Assembly: GCA_023078555.1 (NCBI GenBank) | Contig: CM041198.1 | Location: 6,142,924 to 6,206,923, forward strand | Length of the DNA stretch: 64,000 bases | Source: Ulva prolifera | Lineage: Eukaryota; Chlorophyta; Ulvophyceae; Ulvales; Ulvaceae | Direction of reading: 5' to 3' | Part shown: positions 34,800 through 44,612 of the stretch, one piece after another | Numbering within the stretch: position 1 is the stretch's first letter | How the letters are laid out: each line of letters opens with the position of its first letter | Notes under the pieces: model-generated | What the model saw: only the letters and a program-made list of their open reading frames with translations | The model's database searches: none | Told to the model about the DNA's origin: nothing | Program-made: the position numbers and the translations under genes

Positions 34800-35470
34800 G
34801 GGTCAGGAGGTCGCCAGCTGACCACTGACCACCATGACCACTGACCACTGACCAACATGACCACTGACCACTTTTTTGCGAAAGTGGTCTCAATGTCGGC
34901 GCCCTGGAGGTCATGAAATGGCGGCGTGAACATGCTTGGCAGACAGGTCAGCAAGCGCGAACTTGCCCATAGATTAAGGGCGATGGTGCGAATGCACCGG
35001 GGGCAGGGTTCACGTTCACGTTCACGGTGACACAGGGCCACGAAGAGCTTCGACGCCACGAAGAGCTTCGACGCCACGAAGAGCTTCGACCGACCGAAGG
35101 CAGTGGGGAGCTTCGACCGCCACGAAGAGCTTCGACCGACCGAAGGCCAGTGATTGCGACACTGACCGTGCCGCAGCTCATGCGATGCATGCATGCGACC
35201 GTGTCACCGTGCAGCCAGGCAGCCAGGGCCGCCCCCCCCGCACCGTGTCACCGCCCCCCCGTGTCACCGCCCCGTGTCACCGCCCCCCCCGCACCGTGAT
35301 TGTTGTCCGCAGCATTCGCACCATCGCCCCCGACTGGCGGATATGCATGTGGCCACGCCAGAAACGAGCGATGCGAGTTACAATCGCTACAATTCCGATT
35401 TCGTTAACGAATTGCGGCAACATAAATGCATTCATGCACTGTGATCTGTGGGCATCCGGTGACATTTCGC
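34800..35470. repeat. Unit 2-specific minisatellites
   Basis: After the shared TGACCAC repeat come GTTCACG repeats (about 35009-35026), an 18-bp unit ACGAAGAGCTTCGACGCC repeated about three times (about 35040-35092) with variants after it, and CCGCCCCCCCGTGTCA-type repeats (about 35228-35298). Unit 1 has unrelated short repeats in the same interval, so this interval has turned over independently. Confidence 0.75.
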
Positions 35471-36145
35471 GGATTTGGAAGTGATCACACTGTACGCTAA
35501 CGCTACAGCCGTACCTCCACAGTTAGTGTCGCAACTGCCCGCACTCTTCGCAGCCTCGCTTCGCGTCGTAGAAGTCATCTATAAGCCAGCGCTGGCGCTT
35601 CGATTTTGGTGCGTGCATCTGCAGAGTCTTGTGAACGCGACTGCATGTATGACCGGTCAGGATAGGTACCTGCGCTAGGTCTGCCATTGCCAGCGCGCAC
35701 GTCGACAACAGCTGTAGCCATGCTATCGATCAGTGAGATTCATTTTGGTGGTGGTGTTCAAGTGGCATTCCGCACCTGCACAAGCTCCCGCTGGAGTGCC
35801 TCGAGCATTTCGTCTCCATTCCATGTGTTGGCCATGGGTCGCTAGGCAGCCTTTCCGGGGCGGCCAACCAGAAATTAGACCCGAATAATTGGAATTGCTT
35901 CAGATGATCGGGCCCGACGACCCAACACTCGTCACAAGTCACTCAGCACCTCGAGAACTCGGCGTGTTAAAATCTCGCATGCATGCGTCACGCGACACCA
36001 GGTGCTTACACCGTCGGCCTTGAGGATCTGGAGGTGTACTGCAGGTACCATATAGAGCTTCGTAGCACGGCAGCCACTAGCAAGGTCACCCCTACCTAAT
36101 TTCATGGCTGTCACCGAGGTACCGGTGGTAGAGGACCATCAAGGT

Positions 36146-36167
36146 CCCCCCCCCCCCCCCCCCCCCC
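36146..36167 (+). repeat. Poly(C) run, 22 bases (unit 3)
   Basis: Same position relative to the 90-bp segment as in units 1 and 2. Confidence 0.9.
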
Positions 36168-36417
36168 TGTATGCCTGCACATGTTCACACGCATATACAC
36201 GACGTGCGTGAGAAGCTGATGGCACAATGCATACCCACTCAGCCATTTGGGGCGGGGTGTCGGGGGCTGTCCGTACCCATGCATGATGTGCATTCATGGC
36301 CACACCCGGCGCGCGAGCCTAATGAGCCGCCCGGCTGCTGCTACATGACCTGTTCTACAGATGCACACCGCCTACGGCATTGTATGTGTAAATGCCGGCC
36401 ATGGCACTGTGCGGCCA

Positions 36418-36424
36418 TATATAG
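36418..36424 (+). promoter_or_regulatory. TATA box of gene X copy 3
   Basis: TATATAG in a conserved promoter context (GCGGCCATATATAGC), matching 12391-12397 in unit 1. Confidence 0.45.
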
Positions 36425-36649
36425 CGCACGGCGCTGTGGCTTCGAGTGCGCAATGTCTGCCCATATGCAGCTTGCCATTCGATCGGCGGCATGAGCTGAT
36501 CAGCTGCCCGCCCTCTAGCGCGCTGATATTGTATCGTGATGAGTCACAGCGGTTCCTGCAGAGACTTAGTCACACCGATCGGCTGTGCCATGGCCATACC
36601 ACAGCAACACATGTACACTGATGTAGGCTGAAACTGCGATCTCTACAGT

Positions 36650-37477
36650 TTGCCCGGGAATGCTGCAGGCACCTCATCGGACGATGGCAGCACGCCATCG
36701 AGCCCCAGTGCGGACCCAGGCCCGTTGGAGCAAGGCACCAGACAGCCACCAGGCGTGGCGGGACGCTCCGCACGTCCAGTGGAGCTGCAGCCTGTCCTTG
36801 AAGAGGCCGCAGTTGCAACCTCCCCCGACCGAAACTCCTCCAATGCGCCACCCCAGCCCACGGCCGTTGCACCCGAGGCCACACTGCCGCCGCCTCCACT
36901 CTCAGCTCCTGTCCCAGCAACCCAACCATCGGGTGATATGTCCCCCATCGTGCGGTGTGGTGAACGGGTCTTTTTCACAGACGTGCCCTCTGATGCCCGC
37001 GGGCCTCTCGACTTTTCGCGTGCAGCGGTTCCCGCCCCGCCCCACACACCACACCCGCTGCCACCACTACCTCACCAGCGCCCCCCACAGCCACATGCGC
37101 TGGCGTGTTCGGTCGAGGCAAGGCTAATGCAGCTGGCCCTGGGTCTTGAGCCCGCGATGATGCCACAAGCATACAGTGCCGATGGCATGCAGCACCTGCC
37201 GTTCCAGTGACACATGCAACTCGATGCCTGGCTTCGCATCCCGCATCCTCTCGGCGTCCAAGCTACAGCCTCGGAGGTGCTTCTGGATGGTGGTGGCCCT
37301 GGCAGCGTCTCCCCGTTTGAGGAACCACGGGGTGTGCAAGATGGGCTGCTGGAGTGTTTTTCCGGTATGCGTGAGCGCATGCATGGTGAGGATGCTGCTG
37401 AGGAAGGTGGTATTGGTGAAGAGGAAGAAGGGGTGGACGAGGAGGAGGACCTGCAGCTGTCCGGGTTCTATGTGTAG
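36650..37477 (+). pseudogene. Gene X copy 3, one in-frame stop
   Basis: The most diverged copy. The frame runs from 36650 through the proline-rich part and a shorter central block (ERVFFTDVPSDARGP). It meets TGA at 37208-37210, where copies 1 and 2 have a sense codon, and then stays in frame to the same acidic tail and LSGFYV end. Compared with copy 1 it has in-frame deletions of three or more bases near 36780, 36935, 36990 and 37187. The promoter region is intact. It may be a recent pseudogene or, less likely, make a C-terminally shortened product. Confidence 0.65.
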
Positions 37478-38379
37478 CGCGATGCAACGTGTGAGTGGGT
37501 ACAAGCAGGGTGGACGGCACAGTGCAGATGTTGGTGTGTGATCACGTCAAGCCGGCTTCACACCGGGTCTGGCCAGGCACACAGGGCTGTGAGGGAGTAG
37601 TGGGCACATGTAGAGCCCAAGTGTCAGGCATGTGTGATCAGCAAGCGCTCCAGAATAAGCATTCAATAATCACGAAAAGCCTCTCGGTTCCGTTCTGCGG
37701 CTGTTCAGCGGCCAGTAGCCACCGGCTAGAGAAATCAGGGAGAAGGCCCCGATCAGTGAGCAGCCGAGTCGGACTCAAGCCTCTTTGGAGTCAAGGGACC
37801 TACGGCAAATGCCGCAGCAGGGTCGGGAAGGCGGCATTGGTATTGGGGAGGGGGTTACGTGGACTTGTCTTTGTACTTGCTTTACCCTTGAAGGTGCTGT
37901 TTAGATGATGTCGTTCTGGGGCAGCCCTCATGGCCATGCGATAGAATGGCTGGGAGCTGTGTAGTCTTTGCGATTGCTGTCACTGGGCTAGGCATGCAGC
38001 GCAGCTCAGGTTGGGGAGGAGCGAAGACTGCGCGGCATGCTGCTGCTGTGCACCTTGGCTGCTGCAGAACGGCAACACGACAGTGCCTGCTATGGTGCTG
38101 CGAAGCACTGGAATGAGGGATGGGGACAGTAATGTATGGATATGAAGTGTCATGAAGTGACATCAGGCAGCTGCAGCGCCGCCCTCGGTTTGCGTGTCAC
38201 TTGGGTATTGTGAATTTGCAGAGCTGGAGAACATATGTTCAGTGAAGTCATTTGGCATGATTGCAGTGTAACAGATGTTGTAGTCGGGGCTTGGCAGCGA
38301 CCGCATCCGCACGACAATCTTCCAGCAAGCTTGCCTTAAGGCTGAAGGTGTGTTGCATAATTTATACTGCCGATTCTGG

Positions 38380-39040
38380 AGAGGCTGGTGGGACATGTCT
38401 TCAAGCATACATACAAAAGATCGACCTCAACAGCAACCGTCCAGGTAGTCCGTGTGGATGGAGTGCTTCAATTAAACAGTGCATATGTCAATATATTCGC
38501 GAAGATGAACAGACCATGGTTCACTGCACGGGCGTTTACGTACCCCGTTGGAGGGACCGCACTCCGCGGTTTCCGACTTTTCTCAGCCCGCTGACACAGA
38601 TCTCCTAGGTTTGCTAGCCGACAGGGCGAGAAGCAGCCGGCTCTGAAACACGTGCTGCCTGATGCTCCGGAAAGCACTCACAGCATGCGATGGGACCGCA
38701 TGCCTCGCGTTGACACGAGCTTCCACTTGCCTGACTTACGCCACCCAGCAAGCAGTGGCGTTGGAACTAGACAGCAAACAATCAATTATCCTTTCCGCAA
38801 GCAGATAGTAGATTTTGCGCGGTCGGCAGGTGCTGGAAAAAAAGAGAACGGGATGCTGCAGTAACGTCTGCGACTGGCGAGCCATCAACTTTCCAGCATT
38901 CGCCCGACTCATCTTTTGTAACATGACAGATGTAGCTGCGTTGCATCCCGCTCTCTTGATCCTGTGAACAGAAGTAGTGAGAGAGCAATCTGCCTGACCA
39001 CCTGTGCCCACCACTCCGTTCGTTCACAGCTGTAGCCACA
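38380..39040. repeat. Block P, copy 3
   Basis: The most diverged block P copy, joined to gene X by a sequence shorter than in units 1 and 2. Unit 3 similarity ends with it. Confidence 0.7.
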
Positions 39041-39044
39041 TTGG

Positions 39045-40046
39045 GCTGTCAATGGTCAACCTGCCTCACTATGATACAACTGCTGTCACAGAGTGCTTGA
39101 GCTCTGTAGAACGACATGCGTTGTACAATTTTGTCGCACTTGAGCCAGGTGATCCATCAAGCGCCCGTGCCAGCAGAAGTTCGGTTCAACCGCACTTATT
39201 CGTACGGAACGTTGTTTCCACGTCCTGACGGCCAGGGTATCTCAGTTGGTAGAAACTGCCCAAAGCATTTGAATATCCTGCAAGGTCGTGGCCGGTCTGG
39301 TCCAATCACGAGAACATGGCCAATACACGACCGTTCTGACTTGCTGCTGGCTGAGCAAATCACAGGTGGTCTGCGCTGCACTCGAAACTCTTTTTGTTGA
39401 GGTCCTGGTTGTTGAGGTTGAATTTCTGCACTGCTTCCTCCTGCAGCTGCAAAACAGGCATACCACTCCGTGCTATACAAGGATTGAGACTGAAACCTCG
39501 GCTCACATGTGGGACCACCCGATAACTTGCACGGAAGACTGCTCTGTCTGCCACTGTGGGAAACAAGACAAAGGCAGGTAGGCAGGAAGCACCGTAGATG
39601 ACACGTCCCTAGTGGTCGGCAGAGCCATAAAAAAATCCAGGTCCCTGTCCAACACGAGAACACATCCTCACACCGCCAACACCTGCCAAAGACATGCTAT
39701 GTACATCCAGGCACGACGCAGCAGGTGTGGTGAACCCCCATTGCGGTGTGTACTGCACAGTGTGCATCATGTCATCATATGATATGCAAAAACAATGCAG
39801 TCTGACTTCCCCACATGACCACGCAGACCAGCAGGCCTGATCAAAGAGTACGAGTCACGGTCCAGGGGCCGTTACTTGGCACACGTATTGACATGTACAT
39901 CGTAGGCTCCAGCCCCGCATCCTTTCTCCCTGAAATTTCAAGGCCCAACCTCTCTTTATGCTGCACCAGCCCGCTGATGCAGACATCCGCCACAGCCAGG
40001 CGCCGCAGGCCCAGACGCCAGCAGAGGTAGCGAGCTCTAGTAGCAC
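39045..40046. other. Unique sequence between triplication and CACTA element D
   Basis: No gene is supported. A tRNA-like stretch lies at about 39236-39310. Minus-strand frames here are low-complexity or Cys-rich and do not resemble a known protein. Confidence 0.4.
39236..39310 (+). other. tRNA-like stretch, possible SINE head
   Basis: GGTATCTCAGTTGGTAGA resembles a D-arm/A-box and AAGGTCGTGG resembles the start of a T-arm, at tRNA-like spacing. The acceptor and T arms do not pair properly, so this is not a working tRNA gene. It may be a decayed tRNA or the head of a tRNA-derived SINE. Confidence 0.25.
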
Positions 40047-40610
40047 CGAGTTGTCCTTACAGCAGCCCCGTGTCGGCCTTACCCAGTCCTCACAGGCGAG
40101 GTAAGGCCGATATTTGGCTGATGTAAGGACAGTTTTGGGATTTCGGGCATGCCCGCAGTCCTTGTGTAAGGCCAGAGTATGGACCTGTTTGGATAAATAG
40201 GGGTCAGTCCAAACGATATGGACGTCCTTACGGATATGGTCCTATTGGGTAAGGACCACAATTGGAGTCCCCGCACAAGGACAGTAAGGACCATGACAGG
40301 CCAGTATAAGGCCGGGATCCTGTCATAGGAAAGGCCAGGGTTAGGACACGGTTAGGCCTGACATGTATGGTCCTAGTGCTAGGCCCGCTCTGGGACAGCA
40401 AACAGGGATTGGTTAAGGACGAAGCCGGGACAAGAGAATACCGTCCTCATGCTAGATTCATTCTAGGACAGCAGGCTGGGATTGCAACAGGCTCGGGCAA
40501 GGACTGGGTTATAGCATCCACACGGTAAGGACAAAGTCTGGAGTATGGTATTGGACTGTCTTGGGATGACATTATGCATGGTATAGGACAGCAGCGAGGA
40601 CAGATTCATA
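40047..40610. repeat. Cluster of degenerate AAGGAC/GTCCTT motifs
   Basis: About 560 bp hold more than a dozen copies of TAAGGAC, TAAGGCC or their complements, in both orientations and at irregular spacing. Such clusters mark the subterminal domains of CACTA elements, where transposase binds. Lying just beyond the 3' end of the genes at 40775-49015, this is likely the end region of CACTA element D. The exact terminus is not clear; CACTAGTTGTTGGG at 40715 is one alternative. Confidence 0.5.
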
Positions 40611-40774
40611 ATCATTACATGGACCCTGATGGTTACTCAGACGCCGAACAAATCACGGCCGGTAGTGAGACTCCCCAAACAAGAATAATAGCAATATTCA
40701 TGGCCAGGTCCCAACACTAGTTGTTGGGTCGCTGAAACCTTGTATCAAACGCGTACATACTGTTAACCGCCATC

Positions 40775-41290
40775 TCAAACCGGTATATCTACCTGCAAAT
40801 CATCATTGATAGCTAAAATCACCACCTTCAAAGCATCCTCGCTCCTTGCAACAGCTTTCCTATCCTGTGGCTCCGCGGCTTTGAGCTGCACGTCCTTTGC
40901 CTTGGCATTAAGGTAGTCCACAAGAAAATTCTGCACACCACCCCATGTGTGTGAGTCTGTGAGCGTGTGGGGAGGAACGCGGCCCATGAATATCCAATAA
41001 TACATACAGTCTCTGAGGGGATCTGGGGTTCACAGCTGCATCGAGGTGCTGCTGAAAGTCATGCCCAGGTAACTCTGCAACGAACAGGTGTGGCTTGATG
41101 ATGCATGCATGCAAGGAGCCTACAGTAGACATGGACAGCGGGTGCAATGCACCTTGATTTCGTCGAGTCGCGCTCCAGCCTTCACAGCTCTGGAATGCTG
41201 GTGTGGCGTATCTTCTCTGCCGGCAAGGGTTGCCTCTTTGACATAAGCGGCACTGTTGATCGCCGCTATGGCCGGGTCTGCCATAGTTAC
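40775..41290 (-). CDS. Possible further 3' exons of the element D second gene
   Basis: Segments with exon-like signals lie past the stop at 41403. One starts after TTTGCAG near 41289 and ends at a GTGCAT donor (AINSAAYVKEATLAGREDT). Another begins after GTTGCAG near 41076 and ends at GTATGT. A terminal one begins after GTGTGCAG and ends at a stop at 40775 (NFLVDYLNAKAKDVQLKAAE). Phases do not join simply to the sixth exon, so they could belong to an alternative transcript. Confidence 0.35.
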
Positions 41291-41402
41291 TCCTGCAAAG
41301 CATTCAGAACCACTTGGTTTGTGCACCCGTCGTTGAGAAAGAATGCGGCTATGCCTACACGCATGCTACTCTCGCGGTAGACCGCTCACAGGCAATGTTG
41401 AG

Positions 41403-44368
41403 TCATGGCACTTGCACATGCGTGGGGATCGCACCAGACAACGTAATCGCATTGCAGTGGTCGGGAGACTCCATAATGGCCGAGACGGTGGTCGACATCA
41501 TGGTCTGACTGCTGCTCGCGGGTGCACTCGCATTCGCCTTGGCTACCTTCGAACGCCGTGTCTCGGGGACCCTTTGGGAGCCCCTCTGACGAGCTGCAAG
41601 GCGGTCACACTGGCGGGCCTCGGGCAGCGAACCCAATTGCGCATCCTGTGCCTGCAGGGGCACTTGATATCCAATACGAGCAAGCAATGCTGCTCGGCCA
41701 TCGGCCTGCTGGTCGGGAGCTGGTTCATCATCTCCTGTATGGGCAGGCGACGAAGGCTTGTGCCCCTCGTCTTCCTGCCCCAAAGCAGGTCTTGCACACT
41801 TCCCCACATCTACATCTGGAGCGACGCTGGAAGGCCTGGTGGTAGCATCGGGTGCCTCTGACTCCATGAGGTCATCCTGGGGTGGCCGTTCCCCCTGGGC
41901 TTTCCTGCGCCTGAGATCGGCCTGCAGCTCCCGAAAGGGGATCCCAACCGGACCATCCTCTCGGGCGACCACCCTTGGCTGCAGAAGCAGTTAACCTTAG
42001 AACACAAGGAGCAGACAATCTTCAATGCCAGCCGACACATGAAGCAATCCGAAGCAAATCAGTGACAATGCAAGACAACTCCATCTCGCCAACACCAGGC
42101 ACAAGACATGTGTCCAAAATAATGGGTGTGAACAGCTTCACTGTCACGCCAGTGTTTAAGTTGGACGTCCTGCACTACTAGTGGTCACTACCAGTGGTCG
42201 AAAGCAGGTCGTATCTCGTGACAGTGTGCAGACATCAAAGAGTTGTGCAGGCTGCGTTGTAAAGGACCTCAGCACCAGACCAGGCGCACACATGTGGTTA
42301 TGGCACAGCTGGCGTACCTCGTTGATATCACTGCGCGCATCATCGTCGTCTTCGTCGCTGCCACTATCATCTCCTGACTCGTCTTCGTCTGTGTTGTTGT
42401 CCACCTGATCGTCCTCATCAGGCGCCTTGCGCTTGTGTGCCCTCCCCGCCGCTGGTCGGTTTGCTCTGGCGCCGGAATTCAGGGTCTGCGTACACTGACA
42501 GTGATCACAATGACAACAACGAATAATAAGGTGATGGACATTTTCCTTGGCCGAGTTGTGTGGGTATATATGTGCACTGTGCGGGCGATTCACTATTGCG
42601 GAGCTGTCATGCAGCGACTAGCAGGGCCTCATGGGGTGTGCGCCTGAAGGCTAAAGGTTCCACGCATTGGAAGTGAGTCTGTACCGCTGAATAGCATGAC
42701 AACCACCGTGAAGACTGCGCGGTATGGATTGCTCTGTACAGTGCGAGCTCGCAGGTAAGTGGCGTACGGGTATGTTGTCGTCTACATCGTTGGTCACCAG
42801 GGACTTCTCGAAAGGTAGAGCTGGCACGACTCCCTGCCGCAACCAAGCCGTCATTGGCTGATACCCAGCTTTGCGATGACCAGCTGCTTTAGCTTCCCGC
42901 TTCTCCTCCGGGACTAACAGCATGCTCTCGGTCCGCGTTCCTCCAGCATCATATAGCACCTCCTACACGAATTGCAACAACTTTTAGCAGTGCGGTTTCG
43001 ACGGAAATCTTGTACATCAGTTTTCTTGAGCAGGTTTACCTCGTATACATTCTCTTCGAATCTTTGCTTGTAGATGTCTTTGGCTGACGAGCACTGAGTC
43101 CTCGAGTCCCGAATCTTATGGACACCGAGCATGCGCACCATGGAGTTGGTGTTATTGACTTGCTTCATAGCCATCTTGTGCTCCCGCAAGGTGACGCTGC
43201 CATCGTTTACGGGCTTCGTGTAGAATCGCTGGATACCTTTGGCTGCCCGTCGAAGGGCCTTCGTTGCCCGCCTGTCTTCTTTGGGCATCCGTCCCTGCAG
43301 TTATGCCGGATGGATGCCTGCTGATGAAAAGGTGAGCTAATTGTCACGCAGTGCAACCACTATGCAAGCCGCGACACGATTTGTGTCGGATCGCAACAGT
43401 ATGCCGTGCATCACAGCACTGTTCGCCTTCGCCCTGCAGCCCTAGGCAGTGTATATGGGAAAGTTCACTCCCGCGTGACTGTTGATGTTTCTTACGGCGT
43501 ACATACAGTGTGCAATTCACATGTGGACATTCGAACTCGGAACACCGGTAGTGCACGGGCGACGTACCAGCTTGGCGTTGATGTTACCGCCGAGCTCGGG
43601 AGTCGCCACGCAGTGTCTCCATTTCTCGCACATAGTCTGAACTTCGGCCAGCAGGGGCTTCCCTTTTTCCGATACGTGATCATCACTGATGGTGTTGGCA
43701 ATTGCCTCGACAGCTGAGCCCATAGGTGCACGCCGCATGAAGTATTGCATCAGTTCCTACACTACCTTGCAATTTTTTACTTCTACCCCCGGGGTGCTGG
43801 GCGTAGCTCATTGGGTTCGCTGTCGACGGATTGGCTATGGTTGCGGATGGTAACATACACCGCGTGTGTGGCACACTTTCTGGACGACACCGACGGTCGC
43901 ATGGACCTGTATGATGCAGTCAACATAACACGGCAATACGGCAAAACGTACACTCTGCGCCTGTGTCCCTTGCTTTCGTGTCCTCTTTCGCGGTTCAGCC
44001 ACAACACCCGGCATGTCGTTCACCACTCGGATCCTGCCGTTTTCGAGCACGTCTCGGTCTTCGCCTTTCAAGATGGCTTCAACGTCCGCGAATATGCGGT
44101 GTATCTTCTTCAGTCTGTACTCCTCGCCTATTAGGACGTAGACAGACTTCTTGCCCCAGGTCTCTTCGTCTTCATCATCGTCGCGCCCCGCGAGCCCGAG
44201 TCGCACTGCGGCGTCGTGTATCAATGTCTTCTCTTCGTGTTTGAAAGACTTCCCCACTGCGAAAGACATCTCGGATTTTTCACCCCACTGCACGATAACA
44301 GTACCGCCATGAACGGTGCTGCCGCTAACAGTAGTGCCTGTACCCAAGCCGTCTGTAGGAGTTGACAT
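41403..44368 (-). CDS. Six-exon gene of CACTA element D, acidic accessory protein
   Basis: Exons 44368-43952, 43756-43568, 43294-43040, 42962-42768, 42485-42318 and 41978-41403. All five introns are phase 0, with donors GTACGT, GTACGT, GTAAAC, GTACGC and GTACGC and acceptors ending TAG or CAG. They join into about 599 residues from an ATG (MSTPTDGLGTGTTVSGS). Residues about 1-139 hold EEKTLIHDAAVRLGLAGRDD and a basic end (EPRKRTRKQGTQ). Exon 5 carries a nuclear-signal-like HKRKAP followed by a dense Asp/Glu tract. Exon 6 is low-complexity. I do not recognise the family. Position in a CACTA element suggests the counterpart of the DNA-binding accessory protein (TNPA-like), an inference from context. 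A nuclear location is likely. Confidence 0.65.
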
Positions 44369-44612
44369 TGTTGCGAAGGTCGGGTGGCAGAGTGTGGTGA
44401 AACTGGGGAGAGTAATGACCTGGTTTGTGCAGCTGCTGTTCATGTATGGACTCCGTGATTTGAATTGGGCTGTCCTTGTTGTTGCCATTGCAGGCGGTGC
44501 CATATGCATGGGCCGTGCACGCATGCATACGTGGCGTGGGCGTCGCCCTTCTCACAGGCATGCAACATCAGGACTGCTGCGTTCATACACGGTGATCTTT
44601 GGCTGCAGTTTT

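Larger units (their letters stand above)
24742..35663 (+). repeat. Unit 2 of the tandem triplication
   Basis: Same order as unit 1: start motif, 90-bp segment, poly(C), gene X, block P, ankyrin gene, block P, then the conserved end. It lacks the stretch between poly(C) and gene X that holds the TATA box in units 1 and 3. It carries the 1.8-kb inverted-repeat element at 31684-33502. Confidence 0.9.
35664..39045 (+). repeat. Unit 3 of the triplication, truncated
   Basis: Starts at the same AGGTACCTGCGC motif, directly abutting unit 2. It keeps the promoter of gene X, gene X and one block P, and loses similarity near 39045. An internal deletion of about 280 bases near 36000 removes the TATA-rich palindrome. 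It preserves the uninterrupted sites of CACTA elements A (about 36284-36289) and B (35661-35664). Confidence 0.88.

Noticed and set aside
39236-39310. Functional tRNA gene
   Set aside because: The D-arm is convincing, but the acceptor stem and T-arm do not pair. It is kept only as a tRNA-like relic.
40715-40728. CACTAGTTGTTGGG as the definite end of CACTA element D
   Set aside because: It would leave only 60 bp between the terminus and a coding exon and put the motif-rich zone outside the element. No partner end is visible in the window.
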